Positions 1 through 8,685 of a DNA stretch of 46,010 nucleotides are shown here, piece after piece. Every line of letters starts with the position of its first letter. The first letter of the stretch is position 1. The notes beneath the pieces are model-generated. The model had not been told where the DNA came from and did no database searches. It saw only the letters and a program-made list of their open reading frames with translations. Made by a program: the position numbers and the translations under genes. Source of the stretch: Balneolaceae bacterium (lineage in GTDB: Bacteria; Bacteroidota; Rhodothermia; Balneolales; Cyclonatronaceae); NCBI GenBank assembly GCA_007694035.1, contig RECM01000115.1:1-46010 (forward strand). The letters run 5' to 3'.

Positions 1-1
1 G

Positions 2-457
2 TTTGTGCCCTACGTAATTGAAACTTCCATAGGTCTTGACCGCTGCACCCTGATGGTGCTCAGCGATGCCTACCGCGAAGAGGATGTATCCGGCGAAAAA
101 GAGGGATCGACCGAAACCAGGGTGGTGCTGAAAATGCATCCGAAGCTGGCTCCCATTACGGCCGGCATCTTTCCGCTCATCAAAAAGCCGGAACTGATCG
201 AAGTGGCCCGGAAAATACAGAACGACCTGACCGAAGACTACAAGGTGCAGTACGACGAAAAGGGCTCGATCGGCAAGCGCTACCGCCGCCTCGACGAGGC
301 CGGAACACCGTTCTGCATCACAGTCGATTTCGACGGGCTTGAAGATCAGACCGTTACCATCCGCGAGCGCGACACAATGGCCCAGGAGCGTATATCCTGG
401 GACAGGGTGGGTGAAGTGATCCGCGACGGGATCAAAAAATGGAAACCTGCCGATTGA
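2..457 (+). CDS. glyQS: Glycine--tRNA ligase, C-terminal part (5' end outside the window)
   Basis: The reading frame is already open at base 2 and continues from outside the window, so only about the last 151 residues are visible. They match the C-terminal anticodon-binding domain of single-chain class II glycyl-tRNA synthetase: the segment VPYVIETSIGLDRC, then HPKLAPITAGIFPLIKK, an alternating helix/strand region with DEKGSIGKRYRR, and the end VTIRERDTMAQERI. The enzyme charges tRNA-Gly in the cytoplasm; the class II catalytic core lies upstream and cannot be seen. The GTG at base 5 is an internal valine and should not be taken as a start. The next gene begins within a few bases to some 40 bases, depending on its start. 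Identification is confident from family knowledge. Confidence 0.93.
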   Translation, partial: FVPYVIETSIGLDRCTLMVLSDAYREEDVSGEKEGSTETRVVLKMHPKLAPITAGIFPLIKKPELIEVARKIQNDLTEDYKVQYDEKGSIGKRYRRLDEAGTPFCITVDFDGLEDQTVTIRERDTMAQERISWDRVGEVIRDGIKKWKPAD

Positions 458-499
458 CAGGGAATGCAGGGCGGCGGGTATGATGTTGACAGCAGTACC

Positions 500-931
500 A
501 TGAGTGATTTAACGCATCCGGCAAAGCACCCGCCAGAACATCCGGTCATTTTTTTTGACGGTGTGTGCAACCTGTGCAACGCCGGGGTCAATTTCATTAT
601 TGACCGCGATAAAAAGCGGGTGTTCCGTTTTGCGGCACTGCAGTCGGAAACCGGATCTGCCCTGCTGCGACGGCACAATATGGATGAAAACTCTTACGAT
701 ACGTTCATTCTTGACGAAGGTGATACCTGTTATACGCGGTCGGATGCAGCACTGAGAATTGCACGGCGAATGAACGGAGCCTGGCCGCTGTTGTACGGTT
801 TCATCATCATACCGCGATTTCTAAGAGATGCTGTATACCGCTATATTGCGGGGAATCGTTACAAGTGGTTTGGCCGAAGCGATCAGTGCCGCGTTCCCGA
901 ACCGGAGTTGAAAGAATTATTTTTACCTTGA
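500..931 (+). CDS. DCC-family thiol-disulfide oxidoreductase-like protein (DUF393)
   Basis: This is a small cytoplasmic protein (143 residues from the ATG at 500) with the family signature FFDGVCNLCNAGVNFI near its start. That gives the D-G-x-C-x-x-C thiol motif typical of the DUF393/DCC family. The rest fits the family: the FRFAALQSETG segment, then TRSDAALRIARRM, a hydrophobic stretch around YGFIIIPRFLRD and the closing motif NRYKWFGRSDQCRVP. An in-frame ATG at 464 would add 12 residues (MQGGGYDVDSST) that do not resemble the family, so the ATG at 500 is preferred, although neither start has a strong ribosome binding site. The substrate and exact redox role of this family are not established. 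It lies between the glycyl-tRNA synthetase and metF, all on the plus strand. Confidence 0.85.
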   Translation: MSDLTHPAKHPPEHPVIFFDGVCNLCNAGVNFIIDRDKKRVFRFAALQSETGSALLRRHNMDENSYDTFILDEGDTCYTRSDAALRIARRMNGAWPLLYGFIIIPRFLRDAVYRYIAGNRYKWFGRSDQCRVPEPELKELFLP

Positions 932-970
932 TACACGCTCATCCGTTACTGAAAACCGAATTCCTTATAC

Positions 971-1951
971 ATGAAGGTTGTAGAATTATACGATAAGGCC
1001 AAAGAACCGTTGATCTCCTTTGAGATCATCCCCCCGAAACGGGGCGGCTCCATACAGACCGTGTTCGAAGCGCTCGATCAGGTTATGCAGTTCAATCCGC
1101 CCTTTATCGATGTTACGTCACATGCGGCGGAAGCCTATTATGAAGAGCTCGGTGATGGCAGCATGAAGCGCCACATTAAGCGGAAAAGGCCCGGTACAAT
1201 CGGCCTGTGTGCGGCCATCAAGCACCGGTACAATGTGGAGCCGGTACCGCACATCATCTGCAAGGGCTTTACCCGCGAGGAAACCGAAGACGCACTGATC
1301 GAGCTGAACTACCTGGGCATTCAGAATGTGCTCGCGATCCGCGGCGACGATCCCGGTTCACCCAAACCACATCACAAAAACCGGGAAACCAACGAATACG
1401 CGGTCGACCTGGTGAGGCAGATCCGCCGGATGAACAACGGCGTGTATCTTGAAAACATGCTGGAGGCCAGTAAAACCGATTTTTGCATCGGTGTTGGGGG
1501 ATATCCCGAGAAGCACATCGAGGCCCCGAACATGAACTGGGATCTTATGCGGCTTAAAGAGAAGGTGGAGGCGGGCGCCGACTATATCGTTACCCAGATG
1601 TTTTTCGACAACCAGTACTTTTTCGATTTTGAACGCAAATGCAGGGAGGCCGGCATAACCGTTCCCATCATTCCGGGGCTGAAGGTGATTACCAAAGCCA
1701 ACCACCTGACCATGCTGCCAAAAATTTTCCATTTGAACATCCCCATTCCCCTCTCCGACGAGATATCATCGAACCCCGACAGGGCCAGGGAGATCGGTAT
1801 TGAATGGTGTACGCGGCAGTGTGCTGAATTGCTGGATGCCGGTGTTCAGGGCCTGCATTATTATATTATGTCGAACCCAAGCCCCGTTGTAGAGGTCATT
1901 AACCGTTTACCCGTATCCGGCTTTTCCAATGCGTTTACAACCGGCAAGTAA
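971..1951 (+). CDS. metF: Methylenetetrahydrofolate reductase
   Basis: This is the FAD-dependent (beta/alpha)8-barrel enzyme that reduces 5,10-methylene-THF to 5-methyl-THF, the methyl donor for methionine synthesis. The 326-residue length is normal for a bacterial MetF. Visible family features are the N-terminal LISFEIIPPKRGG with the catalytic glutamate (E18), the DVTSHAAE segment, LNYLGIQNVLAIRGDDP (FAD/folate-binding region), GADYIVTQMFFDN and the C-terminal GVQGLHYYIMSNPSP. The ATG at 971 gives the normal N-terminus. The 3' end overlaps the longest reading of the next gene by 23 bases. The product is consumed by methionine synthase, an enzyme that is often B12-dependent; no methionine synthase gene is seen here. 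Confidence 0.96.
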   Translation: MKVVELYDKAKEPLISFEIIPPKRGGSIQTVFEALDQVMQFNPPFIDVTSHAAEAYYEELGDGSMKRHIKRKRPGTIGLCAAIKHRYNVEPVPHIICKGFTREETEDALIELNYLGIQNVLAIRGDDPGSPKPHHKNRETNEYAVDLVRQIRRMNNGVYLENMLEASKTDFCIGVGGYPEKHIEAPNMNWDLMRLKEKVEAGADYIVTQMFFDNQYFFDFERKCREAGITVPIIPGLKVITKANHLTMLPKIFHLNIPIPLSDEISSNPDRAREIGIEWCTRQCAELLDAGVQGLHYYIMSNPSPVVEVINRLPVSGFSNAFTTGK

Positions 1952-2513
1952 TATATCTGAAATTGCAGCATGCGAATCTGTGGTTACTGAGCGCAGCATT
2001 GCCACCGCGGGCCGGTTTGTACCGGCAACATCCGGCAAACAGCAGGCCGTTCCGGTCGCATACCTGATGGTGCTTCTGGTGGCAGCAGGCATGGCATTGC
2101 AATCGTGCGCATCCACTGAACCGGCCACCAGGGGACCATCGCCCCGCGAAATGGAGCAGCGGCTGCTGAAGGCGTTCGACCACTGGAAGGGCGTGCCGTA
2201 CCGGCTGGGCGGGCAGACTACATCGGGCGTTGACTGTTCGGCGTTCATCATGCTGGTGTACCGCGACCAGTTCAACATAAACCTGCCCAGAACGACCGAT
2301 CAACAGCTCAATTTCGGACAACAGGTTTCGGCCAACCGGCTGCGGATCGGCGATCTGGTATTCTTCCAGACCGGACGCAATACCCGGCATGTGGGAATTC
2401 TGCTCCGGGATGGCAGGTTCATGCACGCGTCCACATCGCAGGGTGTGATGATATCGCACCTTAGTGAAACCTACTGGAACCAGCGTTTTATTCAGGCCAG
2501 AAGGGTGATGTAA
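1929..2513 (+). CDS. NlpC/P60 (C40) cell-wall peptidase, probable lipoprotein
   Basis: The C-terminal ~115 residues form an NlpC/P60 domain, a cysteine peptidase fold that usually cleaves D-gamma-glutamyl-meso-diaminopimelate bonds in peptidoglycan stem peptides. The catalytic cysteine lies in GVDCSAFIML (C103), the histidine in RHVGILL (H154) and the third polar residue in MHAST (H166). A hydrophobic stretch ending MALQSC (C60) looks like a lipobox, which suggests attachment to a membrane in the envelope. The start is uncertain. The ATG at 1929 overlaps metF and leaves a long leader before the lipobox, whereas the ATG at 2067 leaves only a very short, uncharged signal. A start between them (for example GTG codon 18) is also possible. 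The gene is followed 51 bases later by pdxJ. Confidence 0.85.
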   Translation: MRLQPASNISEIAACESVVTERSIATAGRFVPATSGKQQAVPVAYLMVLLVAAGMALQSCASTEPATRGPSPREMEQRLLKAFDHWKGVPYRLGGQTTSGVDCSAFIMLVYRDQFNINLPRTTDQQLNFGQQVSANRLRIGDLVFFQTGRNTRHVGILLRDGRFMHASTSQGVMISHLSETYWNQRFIQARRVM

Positions 2514-2564
2514 AGTCTTTTTTTAGCAGCCAGGTAATAACGATAACCAAGCAGCAAGCGAGCC

Positions 2565-3302
2565 ATGCAATTATTAGTGAACATTGATCATGTAGCCACC
2601 CTGAGGAATGCCAGGGGTGAAGGCCGGCCCGATCCGGTCGAAGCCGCCCGCATCTGCGAAGAAGCAGGTGCCAAAGGCATTGTATTTCACCTAAGGGAAG
2701 ACCGCCGGCACATCCGCGATGAAGATGTGTACCGTCTGAAAAAGACCGTGAAAGGCCTGCTCGATTTCGAGATGGCCGCCACCCCCGGCATGATGGATAT
2801 CAGCCTGCAGGTCGCACCCCACCTGGTAACACTGGTGCCCGAGAGCCGGGAAGAGCTTACAACTGAGGGCGGCCTGCTCATGCGAAGCGTATTCGATGAC
2901 TACAACAGCAGGGTTGTGCCGCGCTTCAAGGAGGCAGGAATAATGATGAGCCTTTTTGTAGATCCGAACATGGAGGATATAGAACTCACCCACAGGCTTG
3001 GCGCAGAGGCCATTGAGCTGCATACAGGCACGTATGCCAACGCGGATGATTCGCAGAAAAAGACAGAGCTGAAACGGCTCCGCGATGCGGCCGAATACGC
3101 GCACAGCCTGGGCCTGAAGGTGAATGCGGGTCACGGGCTCGATTTCGGGAACATCCGGCCCCTGCTCGATGAAGTTCCCTATCTTAACGACATCAGCATT
3201 GGCCACGCCCTGATATGCGATGCCCTGTTCAACGGGCTTGCCAACAGCGTGGGGCGGATGGCCGCTATTATCCATGACCATCCGGGAGCGGCCGGGAAGT
3301 GA
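2565..3302 (+). CDS. pdxJ: Pyridoxine 5'-phosphate synthase
   Basis: PdxJ condenses 1-deoxy-D-xylulose 5-phosphate with 3-amino-1-hydroxyacetone 1-phosphate to make pyridoxine 5'-phosphate, the last ring-forming step of the DXP-dependent vitamin B6 route. The 245 residues match the usual length. The N-terminal LLVNIDHVATLRNARG contains the conserved NIDHVATLRxAR motif. Further family segments are GIVFHLREDRRHIRD, VTLVPESREELTTEGG (catalytic glutamate region), MSLFVDP, AIELHTGTYA, LKVNAGHGLDF and DISIGHALI. The ATG at 2565 is an unambiguous start. The gene lies between the C40 peptidase and era on the same strand and could be co-transcribed with era. Confidence 0.97.
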   Translation: MQLLVNIDHVATLRNARGEGRPDPVEAARICEEAGAKGIVFHLREDRRHIRDEDVYRLKKTVKGLLDFEMAATPGMMDISLQVAPHLVTLVPESREELTTEGGLLMRSVFDDYNSRVVPRFKEAGIMMSLFVDPNMEDIELTHRLGAEAIELHTGTYANADDSQKKTELKRLRDAAEYAHSLGLKVNAGHGLDFGNIRPLLDEVPYLNDISIGHALICDALFNGLANSVGRMAAIIHDHPGAAGK

Positions 3303-3356
3303 CCTTCCGCTGATTTCATGGCAATTTCCGGATCCGGATGTTCACATCACTAAACA

Positions 3357-4262
3357 ATGCTTATGGAAGAACATGAAACAGGGCAGCATAAATCTGGCTA
3401 CATCGCCATCATCGGCAAGCCGAACGCGGGCAAATCGACCCTGCTGAACCAGGTGATGGGCATCAAACTGTCGATCGCCACCCACAAGCCCCAGACCACG
3501 CGGCACCGCATCATGGGCATCTACAGCGACGACGACTGCCAGATCATCCTGATGGACACCCCCGGGGTAATCACGCCAAAATACAAGCTGCAGGAGGCCA
3601 TGATGGGCTTTGTGGAGCGGGCCCGCACCGACGCCGACATCGTGTTGCACGTGGTGGATGCGGCCGATCCTGAGCTCTACGATGCCGAGAACGAGCTGCT
3701 CGACCGCATCAGCAAACCGGTACTGCTGGTGCTCAACAAATCGGACCTGGTGAGTGAAGAGCAGGCCGGCGCGATCGTAAACGGGCTGCGGGCCGGCCGG
3801 GAATACGCGGATGTTCTTATCGTGTCGGCGCTGACCGGAGCGGGAACGGATGCCATGCTCGACACCCTGAAAGCGATGCTGCCCACGGGCCCGCCGTTCT
3901 ACCCGAAAGACCAGCTGAGCGAGGCGCCGGAACGCTTTTTCGTGTCGGAGCTGATACGCGAACAGCTTTTCCTGCAGTACCGGCAGGAGATTCCCTACTC
4001 ATGCGCAGTCAACATTGTGGACTTCAGCGACGACGAAGACCTGACGCGCATCGACGCCGAGATCGTGGTGAACCGGAACTCCCAGAAGGGGATGATCATC
4101 GGCAAGGGCGGTCAGGCCCTGAAAAAGCTGGGTACGGCGTCCCGGGCCACCATCGAGCAGTTCCTCGACCGCAAAATCTACCTTGCACTGCACGTGAAGG
4201 TTCGCGATAAGTGGAGGGACAACGATGCCTTTATTCGAAGCTACGGGTATGGGGGCGGGTGA
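3357..4262 (+). CDS. era: GTPase Era, ribosome assembly factor
   Basis: Era is an essential GTPase that binds the 3' end of 16S rRNA and acts in maturation of the 30S subunit. The N-terminal GTPase domain shows G1 (GKPNAGKST), the switch segment KPQTTRHRI, G3 (DTPG) and G4 (NKSD). The C-terminal KH domain is marked by GMIIGKGGQALKKLG and ends with KVRDKWRDND. Length (301) and domain order are normal. Translation could start at 3357 or at the in-frame ATG at 3363; both give the same domains. The gene is the last GC-rich housekeeping gene before the strand composition shifts abruptly to AT-rich accessory DNA. Confidence 0.97.
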   Translation: MLMEEHETGQHKSGYIAIIGKPNAGKSTLLNQVMGIKLSIATHKPQTTRHRIMGIYSDDDCQIILMDTPGVITPKYKLQEAMMGFVERARTDADIVLHVVDAADPELYDAENELLDRISKPVLLVLNKSDLVSEEQAGAIVNGLRAGREYADVLIVSALTGAGTDAMLDTLKAMLPTGPPFYPKDQLSEAPERFFVSELIREQLFLQYRQEIPYSCAVNIVDFSDDEDLTRIDAEIVVNRNSQKGMIIGKGGQALKKLGTASRATIEQFLDRKIYLALHVKVRDKWRDNDAFIRSYGYGGG

Positions 4263-4399
4263 GGGGGGATTAATACCAATCCATATTTTTCAAACTATAG
4301 TGGTGGATTGTTTTCGGCATTACATTTTTTGAGCTGTAAGATTTAATTCTTTACCATTGAAACCGAAAATTTTTCGTTAGATAATCGAATATAAGTTGT

Positions 4400-5518
4400 A
4401 TGAATAAATATATTTTTAAACCACTACTTTCAATCATGTATTTTTATATTTTAATCCTTGTATCAGGATGTAGTAATGATATAGATAATTTTAAGATGCA
4501 TCCGGATTTAAATATTTATAAAAATGAATATCAGAATAATTTGCGGATGGTTGATAAAAATAATGTTAAATATTTTGAAGACTATTTTTCATTTATAAAA
4601 GACACTACGAATTTTACGGTTGTTAATTTTTCAGATTATTTAATTTCTGATATATCGGATATAGTTGTTGTTGATTCTACTATATTTGTACTTGATTTAA
4701 GAAGCACCACAATTCATAAAATTGATTTGGCTACAAAGACAAGTGTTGAGTTCATACCCAGAGGGAGAGGACCTGGCGACGTTTTCTCTCCAACTAATAT
4801 GGTTGTGATTGGCGATACACTGGTAGTTGCTGACCGGATTAATGGATTTATTACTTACACAACTGATGGAACGCACATATCGACAACACATCCGGGATAT
4901 TCAGTTGACTATTTCTGCATTTTAAACAATGAAATGTATATAAAATCACTATACATAATTCAGGATGATAAACCCTCAAAATATTTGATTTACAAACTTG
5001 ATAATGAGTTTAATATTTCAGAGTCATATGGATTAAGATATCCTCATGATAACAATCAGATTTCAGCTCAATTATCAATGGGTAAGCTGATATGTAACTC
5101 TGAGTTTGGCATGATTATTAATTCGTATGTATATGGTACACCTGTGGTTGAGTTGTTCATGCCCGATCAAAATAAGATTGAAGCACTGATTTTTAATGAT
5201 AACAACCCGCTTCTGCTTGAAATTATTAATGATATTCCTGTGATATCTGAGATAAACAGGGGTCGGGAGATTCATTTATACTCGAATGCATCTTTTATTG
5301 ATAATCGTTTTTTTATAATTCAGTATGAGTTTAGAAAAGCAGGAAATTTCTCGGATACGGAATTGGTTTCATATTTATATTGTCTGAAAAATAGAAGTTT
5401 GTATATATCTAAAGAAATTCCAATCATAAAATGGGCCTCAGATGATTACCTGCTGTATGAGAAGCCAAATCAAAATGACAGTTATATACTTTCGTCATAT
5501 AGCATCAATGAATACTAA
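4400..5518 (+). CDS. 6-bladed beta-propeller lipoprotein (island copy 1)
   Basis: This is a predicted lipoprotein of 372 residues. A signal peptide with a long hydrophobic core ends in a lipobox (LVSGC, C24). The body repeats short beta-strand blocks and carries the hallmark of the 6-bladed/NHL-like propeller lipoproteins of Bacteroidota, RGRGPGDVF at residues 121-129, followed by an aspartate-rich blade with VADRINGFITYTTDG. This family lacks a generally known function; surface binding is plausible but inferred. The gene is strikingly AT-rich (many AAT, TTT and ATA codons) against the GC-rich era just upstream. That suggests horizontal acquisition or relaxed composition in an accessory island. 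The 137-base gap after era holds no peptide gene like those before copies 3 and 4. This is the most divergent of the island paralogs. Confidence 0.8.
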   Translation: MNKYIFKPLLSIMYFYILILVSGCSNDIDNFKMHPDLNIYKNEYQNNLRMVDKNNVKYFEDYFSFIKDTTNFTVVNFSDYLISDISDIVVVDSTIFVLDLRSTTIHKIDLATKTSVEFIPRGRGPGDVFSPTNMVVIGDTLVVADRINGFITYTTDGTHISTTHPGYSVDYFCILNNEMYIKSLYIIQDDKPSKYLIYKLDNEFNISESYGLRYPHDNNQISAQLSMGKLICNSEFGMIINSYVYGTPVVELFMPDQNKIEALIFNDNNPLLLEIINDIPVISEINRGREIHLYSNASFIDNRFFIIQYEFRKAGNFSDTELVSYLYCLKNRSLYISKEIPIIKWASDDYLLYEKPNQNDSYILSSYSINEY

Positions 5519-5627
5519 TATTTTGACTTGCTTTCCGGAGAATTCATTCATCATTTTTAATTAGCATCCTTGCGTTTATACAATTTTCATTTCATGATTA
5601 TTTTACAATAAACATCCACACTTTAAA

Positions 5628-5756
5628 ATGCCTTTAAATCACCAGCATCCAGGTATTGATCATGTTTGTACTTTCAATAACTACGAAGACGATGGTGAGC
5701 TATACCCGAATCCGGGAACTGCCTGCTGGGTAGTAAAACCAGATCCTGTAGTGTAA
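5628..5756 (+). CDS. Possible small two-cysteine peptide (42 residues), weak
   Basis: A short open frame from the ATG at 5628 ends at TAA 5754-5756, 37 bases before propeller copy 2. Its product contains two cysteines (in DHVCTFNN and TACWVVKPDPVV) and a proline-rich end. This resembles in size, position and general character the peptides encoded before copies 3 and 4. No signal peptide can be read in frame; upstream the frame has a TGA at 5595. Either this is a decayed relic that has lost its leader or it is a chance frame. It is reported because of its position, not because of clear homology. Confidence 0.35.
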   Translation: MPLNHQHPGIDHVCTFNNYEDDGELYPNPGTACWVVKPDPVV

Positions 5757-5793
5757 AAAATATTTATACTACTTATTGTATTGAAATTCTCTC

Positions 5794-6924
5794 ATGAGAA
5801 TTAAAACAATTATCAATCCAATTGTAAGTCTGCAAATCTGTGTTTGTTTAGCAGCATGCACAGATTTTGCAGACGAAATGCTCTCTGAGGATGCAAGCAG
5901 TTCGCATCGGCTGGAAGTAATCACTCAATCTGAAATAAATTTGTCCGGCCTGAATCCGGAATTAAATATTGCCAGAGTTCGCCGGTTTGCAGCTTTAGAC
6001 CCGAATGGTGAACGATTTGTATTAGCGGACGACGAATTTAATAAACTCCATATGTTTGATATTAACGGACAACACCTGAATAGTTTCGGTGGGTCAGGAA
6101 GAGGGCCCACTGAATTCATCCGCATCAATGCATTCGGAATGGATGAAAACGGGTACATCATTACCTATGATGCCTCTCAGGATTTGATACGCGGGTTCCA
6201 TCAGGATGGATCACTGGCCTTCACCCATGAAGGCTTGTTACTTGATGGTCTGTGGAATCGTTCAGACCGGATCTCAGTCGCAAATGGAAAACTGATTTTT
6301 TCGGTTGCTGAAGCGAAATACAGCAGTTCGTCTGATTTCTGGAAATCCGCATTGGTTGCAGTATACAATTATGACGGGGAATTACAATATCTGATGGGCT
6401 CCCACGACCCTGTAAACATCAATACAGACAGACTTTATAAATTCGCGTACCATGAGTATGACCGGCAAAACAACATCGTATATTTATCTCAGCGCGTAAA
6501 CTATAGAATTCTTGCTTTTGGGATGGGTGAAAAAGTGCCTGCAAGAAAGTTTGGTTTTAAAGCCGAGAGCTACAAAGTCTGGAAGGATGAAGCCAGGGTT
6601 GATGAGTTGATAGACGAAAGAAGGGCTAAAAACGTTCAGCAAAGTTTCAGCAACCTCCCGTTCAGCTGTGAGAACTACTTTTTCTATCACTACATGAATA
6701 TGACGGAAGACTTCTATGAATCCCGAAGTCATGAACATACAGATTTCTACTTTTCTGTCTTTGAGAAGGAAACATATCGTTATTTGGGCAGCTATCAATT
6801 TCAGGATTCATATGCTCTGGCGGTAACAGACGACTGCCGGATTATCACTCTTGTCGATGATGATCCCGATAGGCTGACGCTGGGCTTAAAAGAGATTAAA
6901 GTGATACCTAACTCAGGAGAATAA
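5794..6924 (+). CDS. 6-bladed beta-propeller lipoprotein (island copy 2)
   Basis: This is a 376-residue predicted lipoprotein with a signal peptide ending CLAAC (lipid-modified C22). The propeller signature is FGGSGRGPTEFIRI (around residues 98-111). Blade-like segments come before it (FDINGQHLNSF) and after it (YDASQDLIRGFHQDG, YNYDGELQYL). The C-terminal part (TDFYFSVFEKETYRYLGSYQF) ends in the same order of elements as copy 3, although only weakly similar. The ATG at 5794 gives a normal lipoprotein signal. The composition is less extreme than copy 1. Function is unknown; it is inferred to be envelope- or surface-exposed. A possible short peptide gene lies just upstream at 5628. Confidence 0.82.
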   Translation: MRIKTIINPIVSLQICVCLAACTDFADEMLSEDASSSHRLEVITQSEINLSGLNPELNIARVRRFAALDPNGERFVLADDEFNKLHMFDINGQHLNSFGGSGRGPTEFIRINAFGMDENGYIITYDASQDLIRGFHQDGSLAFTHEGLLLDGLWNRSDRISVANGKLIFSVAEAKYSSSSDFWKSALVAVYNYDGELQYLMGSHDPVNINTDRLYKFAYHEYDRQNNIVYLSQRVNYRILAFGMGEKVPARKFGFKAESYKVWKDEARVDELIDERRAKNVQQSFSNLPFSCENYFFYHYMNMTEDFYESRSHEHTDFYFSVFEKETYRYLGSYQFQDSYALAVTDDCRIITLVDDDPDRLTLGLKEIKVIPNSGE

Positions 6925-7208
6925 ATAATCAGTAGCCTCCTGATTGTGTTGGGGATGTTTTGATCTGCCTGGTCACCATTATTACATAGCAAACTCAAGG
7001 GCACCTGATGTAGAGGGAATACGGTACATTTTCCCACAACTGCGGGTAGGCGAATAAATATTAGTATTGGTGGAGCGGGTGAAGGGCCATGGGTGGATTG
7101 GTGTGATAAATTGAAGAAAACAAGGGGCGTATTAAATAAAGTTGCTTTAATGCCTTTTTTTCCTTCTTATTTGATGGGAAGACTTAACAATAGCTAATCC
7201 TGAAAATC

Positions 7209-7402
7209 ATGAAAAAATATATTTAGGCGTAATAATCGCAACATTCATGTTTACACTGCCACTTACAGCCAATCCATGCCAGAAACCGGTTGATGGTCCT
7301 ACTCATTTAAATTGGACAGGTAATCCTGACCATAAATTGAATAGCTCATATGCTGGTAATGGATGTGTTGTTTGCGCAAATCCGGAACCCTGGAATGAAT
7401 AA
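7209..7402 (+). CDS. Small exported three-cysteine peptide, out of frame by one base at the start
   Basis: The ATG at 7209 is followed by a run of six A (7212-7217) and then runs into a stop after five codons. One extra base in that run would give a fine leader, MKK-IYLGVIIATFMFTLPLTA, and join it to the open frame that continues from the ATG at 7247 to TAA at 7400-7402. The mature part begins NPCQKPVDG and ends GNGCVVCANPEPWNE, so it holds three cysteines. The leader region (CTAATCCTGA, 7194-7203, then ATGAAAAAA) is shared with the peptide gene at 8686, which shows that the two are related. The stop overlaps the start of propeller copy 3 by eight bases, which suggests translational coupling. 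The shift may be an assembly error, a phase-variable tract or decay. The ATG at 7247 could serve as a start but would lose most of the signal peptide. Confidence 0.6.
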
Positions 7403-8528
7403 TGTGAAAAAGGGTGTATTACTGATATTGATGCCGTTCCTGGTATCCATATCCTTTTTAATTTCGTGTTCAAAACATACTGGTCCGGAGAATTCGGAGA
7501 TCCTTTATCCGGTCAGAACGGGCGGGGTGGTTATAGCGGACTCAACCAATCAATTGAAATCAGTCTGGCAGAGTTTGCAGGTTGTCGATACCAGAAAAAA
7601 AGCATATGGAATTGATTTCAGAAATAGACGAGTATTTGTTTTTTGTCTGGAATCAGGAGATCTGGCATATATAGGTGGCAGGGGCAGAGGTCCTCGGGAA
7701 ATGCTGAACCCTGTTCAAATTTCAGTTAAGAATGAACATGAGATCTATGTATATGATTCAAGCCTTGATTTGCTTGCCCATATTATTGACGATGAAATTT
7801 CAGAGAAAATCCCGGGTTTTTTGATACATGAAGTTTGGTTAAGGCATACATATGGTTTTTTTTGGAATAACCATCTGATTACATCCATTGAGGACCCGGC
7901 ATCCATTCAGTCAATGAATTTTGATGATGCCAGGCCGTTAGCCATGCTGAATCTGGATGAAATGCGCCTGTCAAAACATGGAAGGATTTCACCCGGGCTG
8001 GCCCGGTATGACACGTTTGACAAATACCCGCTGCTTGCGATGGACAAAAATCGCGATACCATTTATTATGTATTCCATGACGATTATACTGTGATGCGAC
8101 ATAGTCTCACTGACGATTCGTCATCTGTTGCAAGTCTGTATAAACCGCAGAAGATGCGGATCAGATCAATGTCGGTCGATTTAAATAACCCTGAAATTCA
8201 TTCCAGGGAATTCAGCAATAAACTACAGCTCGACAGGTCGGTCGTCGTGGGATTGGAAGTGATCGAAGACAATCTTGTGGTCGTATGGCAAAACGCCACA
8301 GAGCAATACCTTTCGAATCGTCACCCGGATCATCTGGATTTTTTCGGTGTCATGTATGATTTGCCACATTTAAGCAATCCCCGTGAATTTTCGCTTCCAG
8401 GCAAATTACTGGGCAGGTACGGGAATTCTCTGTTGATAGAGGAGAATGACGATCCGGTTGAGTACACCATCGGATTTTATGAACTGCTGAATGAAAATGT
8501 ATTGGAGAACCGGAAACCGGGAAAATAG
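7395..8528 (+). CDS. 6-bladed beta-propeller lipoprotein (island copy 3)
   Basis: From the ATG at 7395 this is a 377-residue lipoprotein: positively charged MNNVKKG, a hydrophobic core and the lipobox FLISC (C25). The propeller signature is IGGRGRGPREMLNP (around residues 93-106), followed by HEIYVYDSSLDLL. An upstream ATG at 7350 would add 15 residues in front of the charged n-region and overlap the peptide gene, so 7395 is chosen. The C-terminal NPREFSLPGKLLGRYG and ENDDPVEYTIGFYELLN are almost repeated in the broken copy at 10592-11682. Its N-terminus is nearly identical to the deleted copy at 10324. This copy is therefore the intact reference of a recently duplicated subfamily. Function is unknown. 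Confidence 0.82.
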   Translation: MNNVKKGVLLILMPFLVSISFLISCSKHTGPENSEILYPVRTGGVVIADSTNQLKSVWQSLQVVDTRKKAYGIDFRNRRVFVFCLESGDLAYIGGRGRGPREMLNPVQISVKNEHEIYVYDSSLDLLAHIIDDEISEKIPGFLIHEVWLRHTYGFFWNNHLITSIEDPASIQSMNFDDARPLAMLNLDEMRLSKHGRISPGLARYDTFDKYPLLAMDKNRDTIYYVFHDDYTVMRHSLTDDSSSVASLYKPQKMRIRSMSVDLNNPEIHSREFSNKLQLDRSVVVGLEVIEDNLVVVWQNATEQYLSNRHPDHLDFFGVMYDLPHLSNPREFSLPGKLLGRYGNSLLIEENDDPVEYTIGFYELLNENVLENRKPGK

Positions 8529-8685
8529 AGTGATGAAGGTTGAAGGGCCCGGTTGAAAAACCTCAGGGGTGTATCACATTGCTTCGATTATGATTGTCAA
8601 AAGATTTAGTATATAATGGGTTGTATGTTCTATTTTTTTTTCTTTATTCACAGGAGTCACTAAACTTGAACTAATCCTGAAGATT

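Noticed and set aside
4275-4310. AATCCA / TGGATT pairing after era considered as a terminator
   Set aside because: The stem is only six base pairs with a long loop and a weak T-tract, so it is not supported.
7063-7199. Open frame with GGAGEGPW, reminiscent of the propeller signature
   Set aside because: No start codon with a sensible N-terminus and no blade-like sequence around it; the resemblance is too short to call a remnant.
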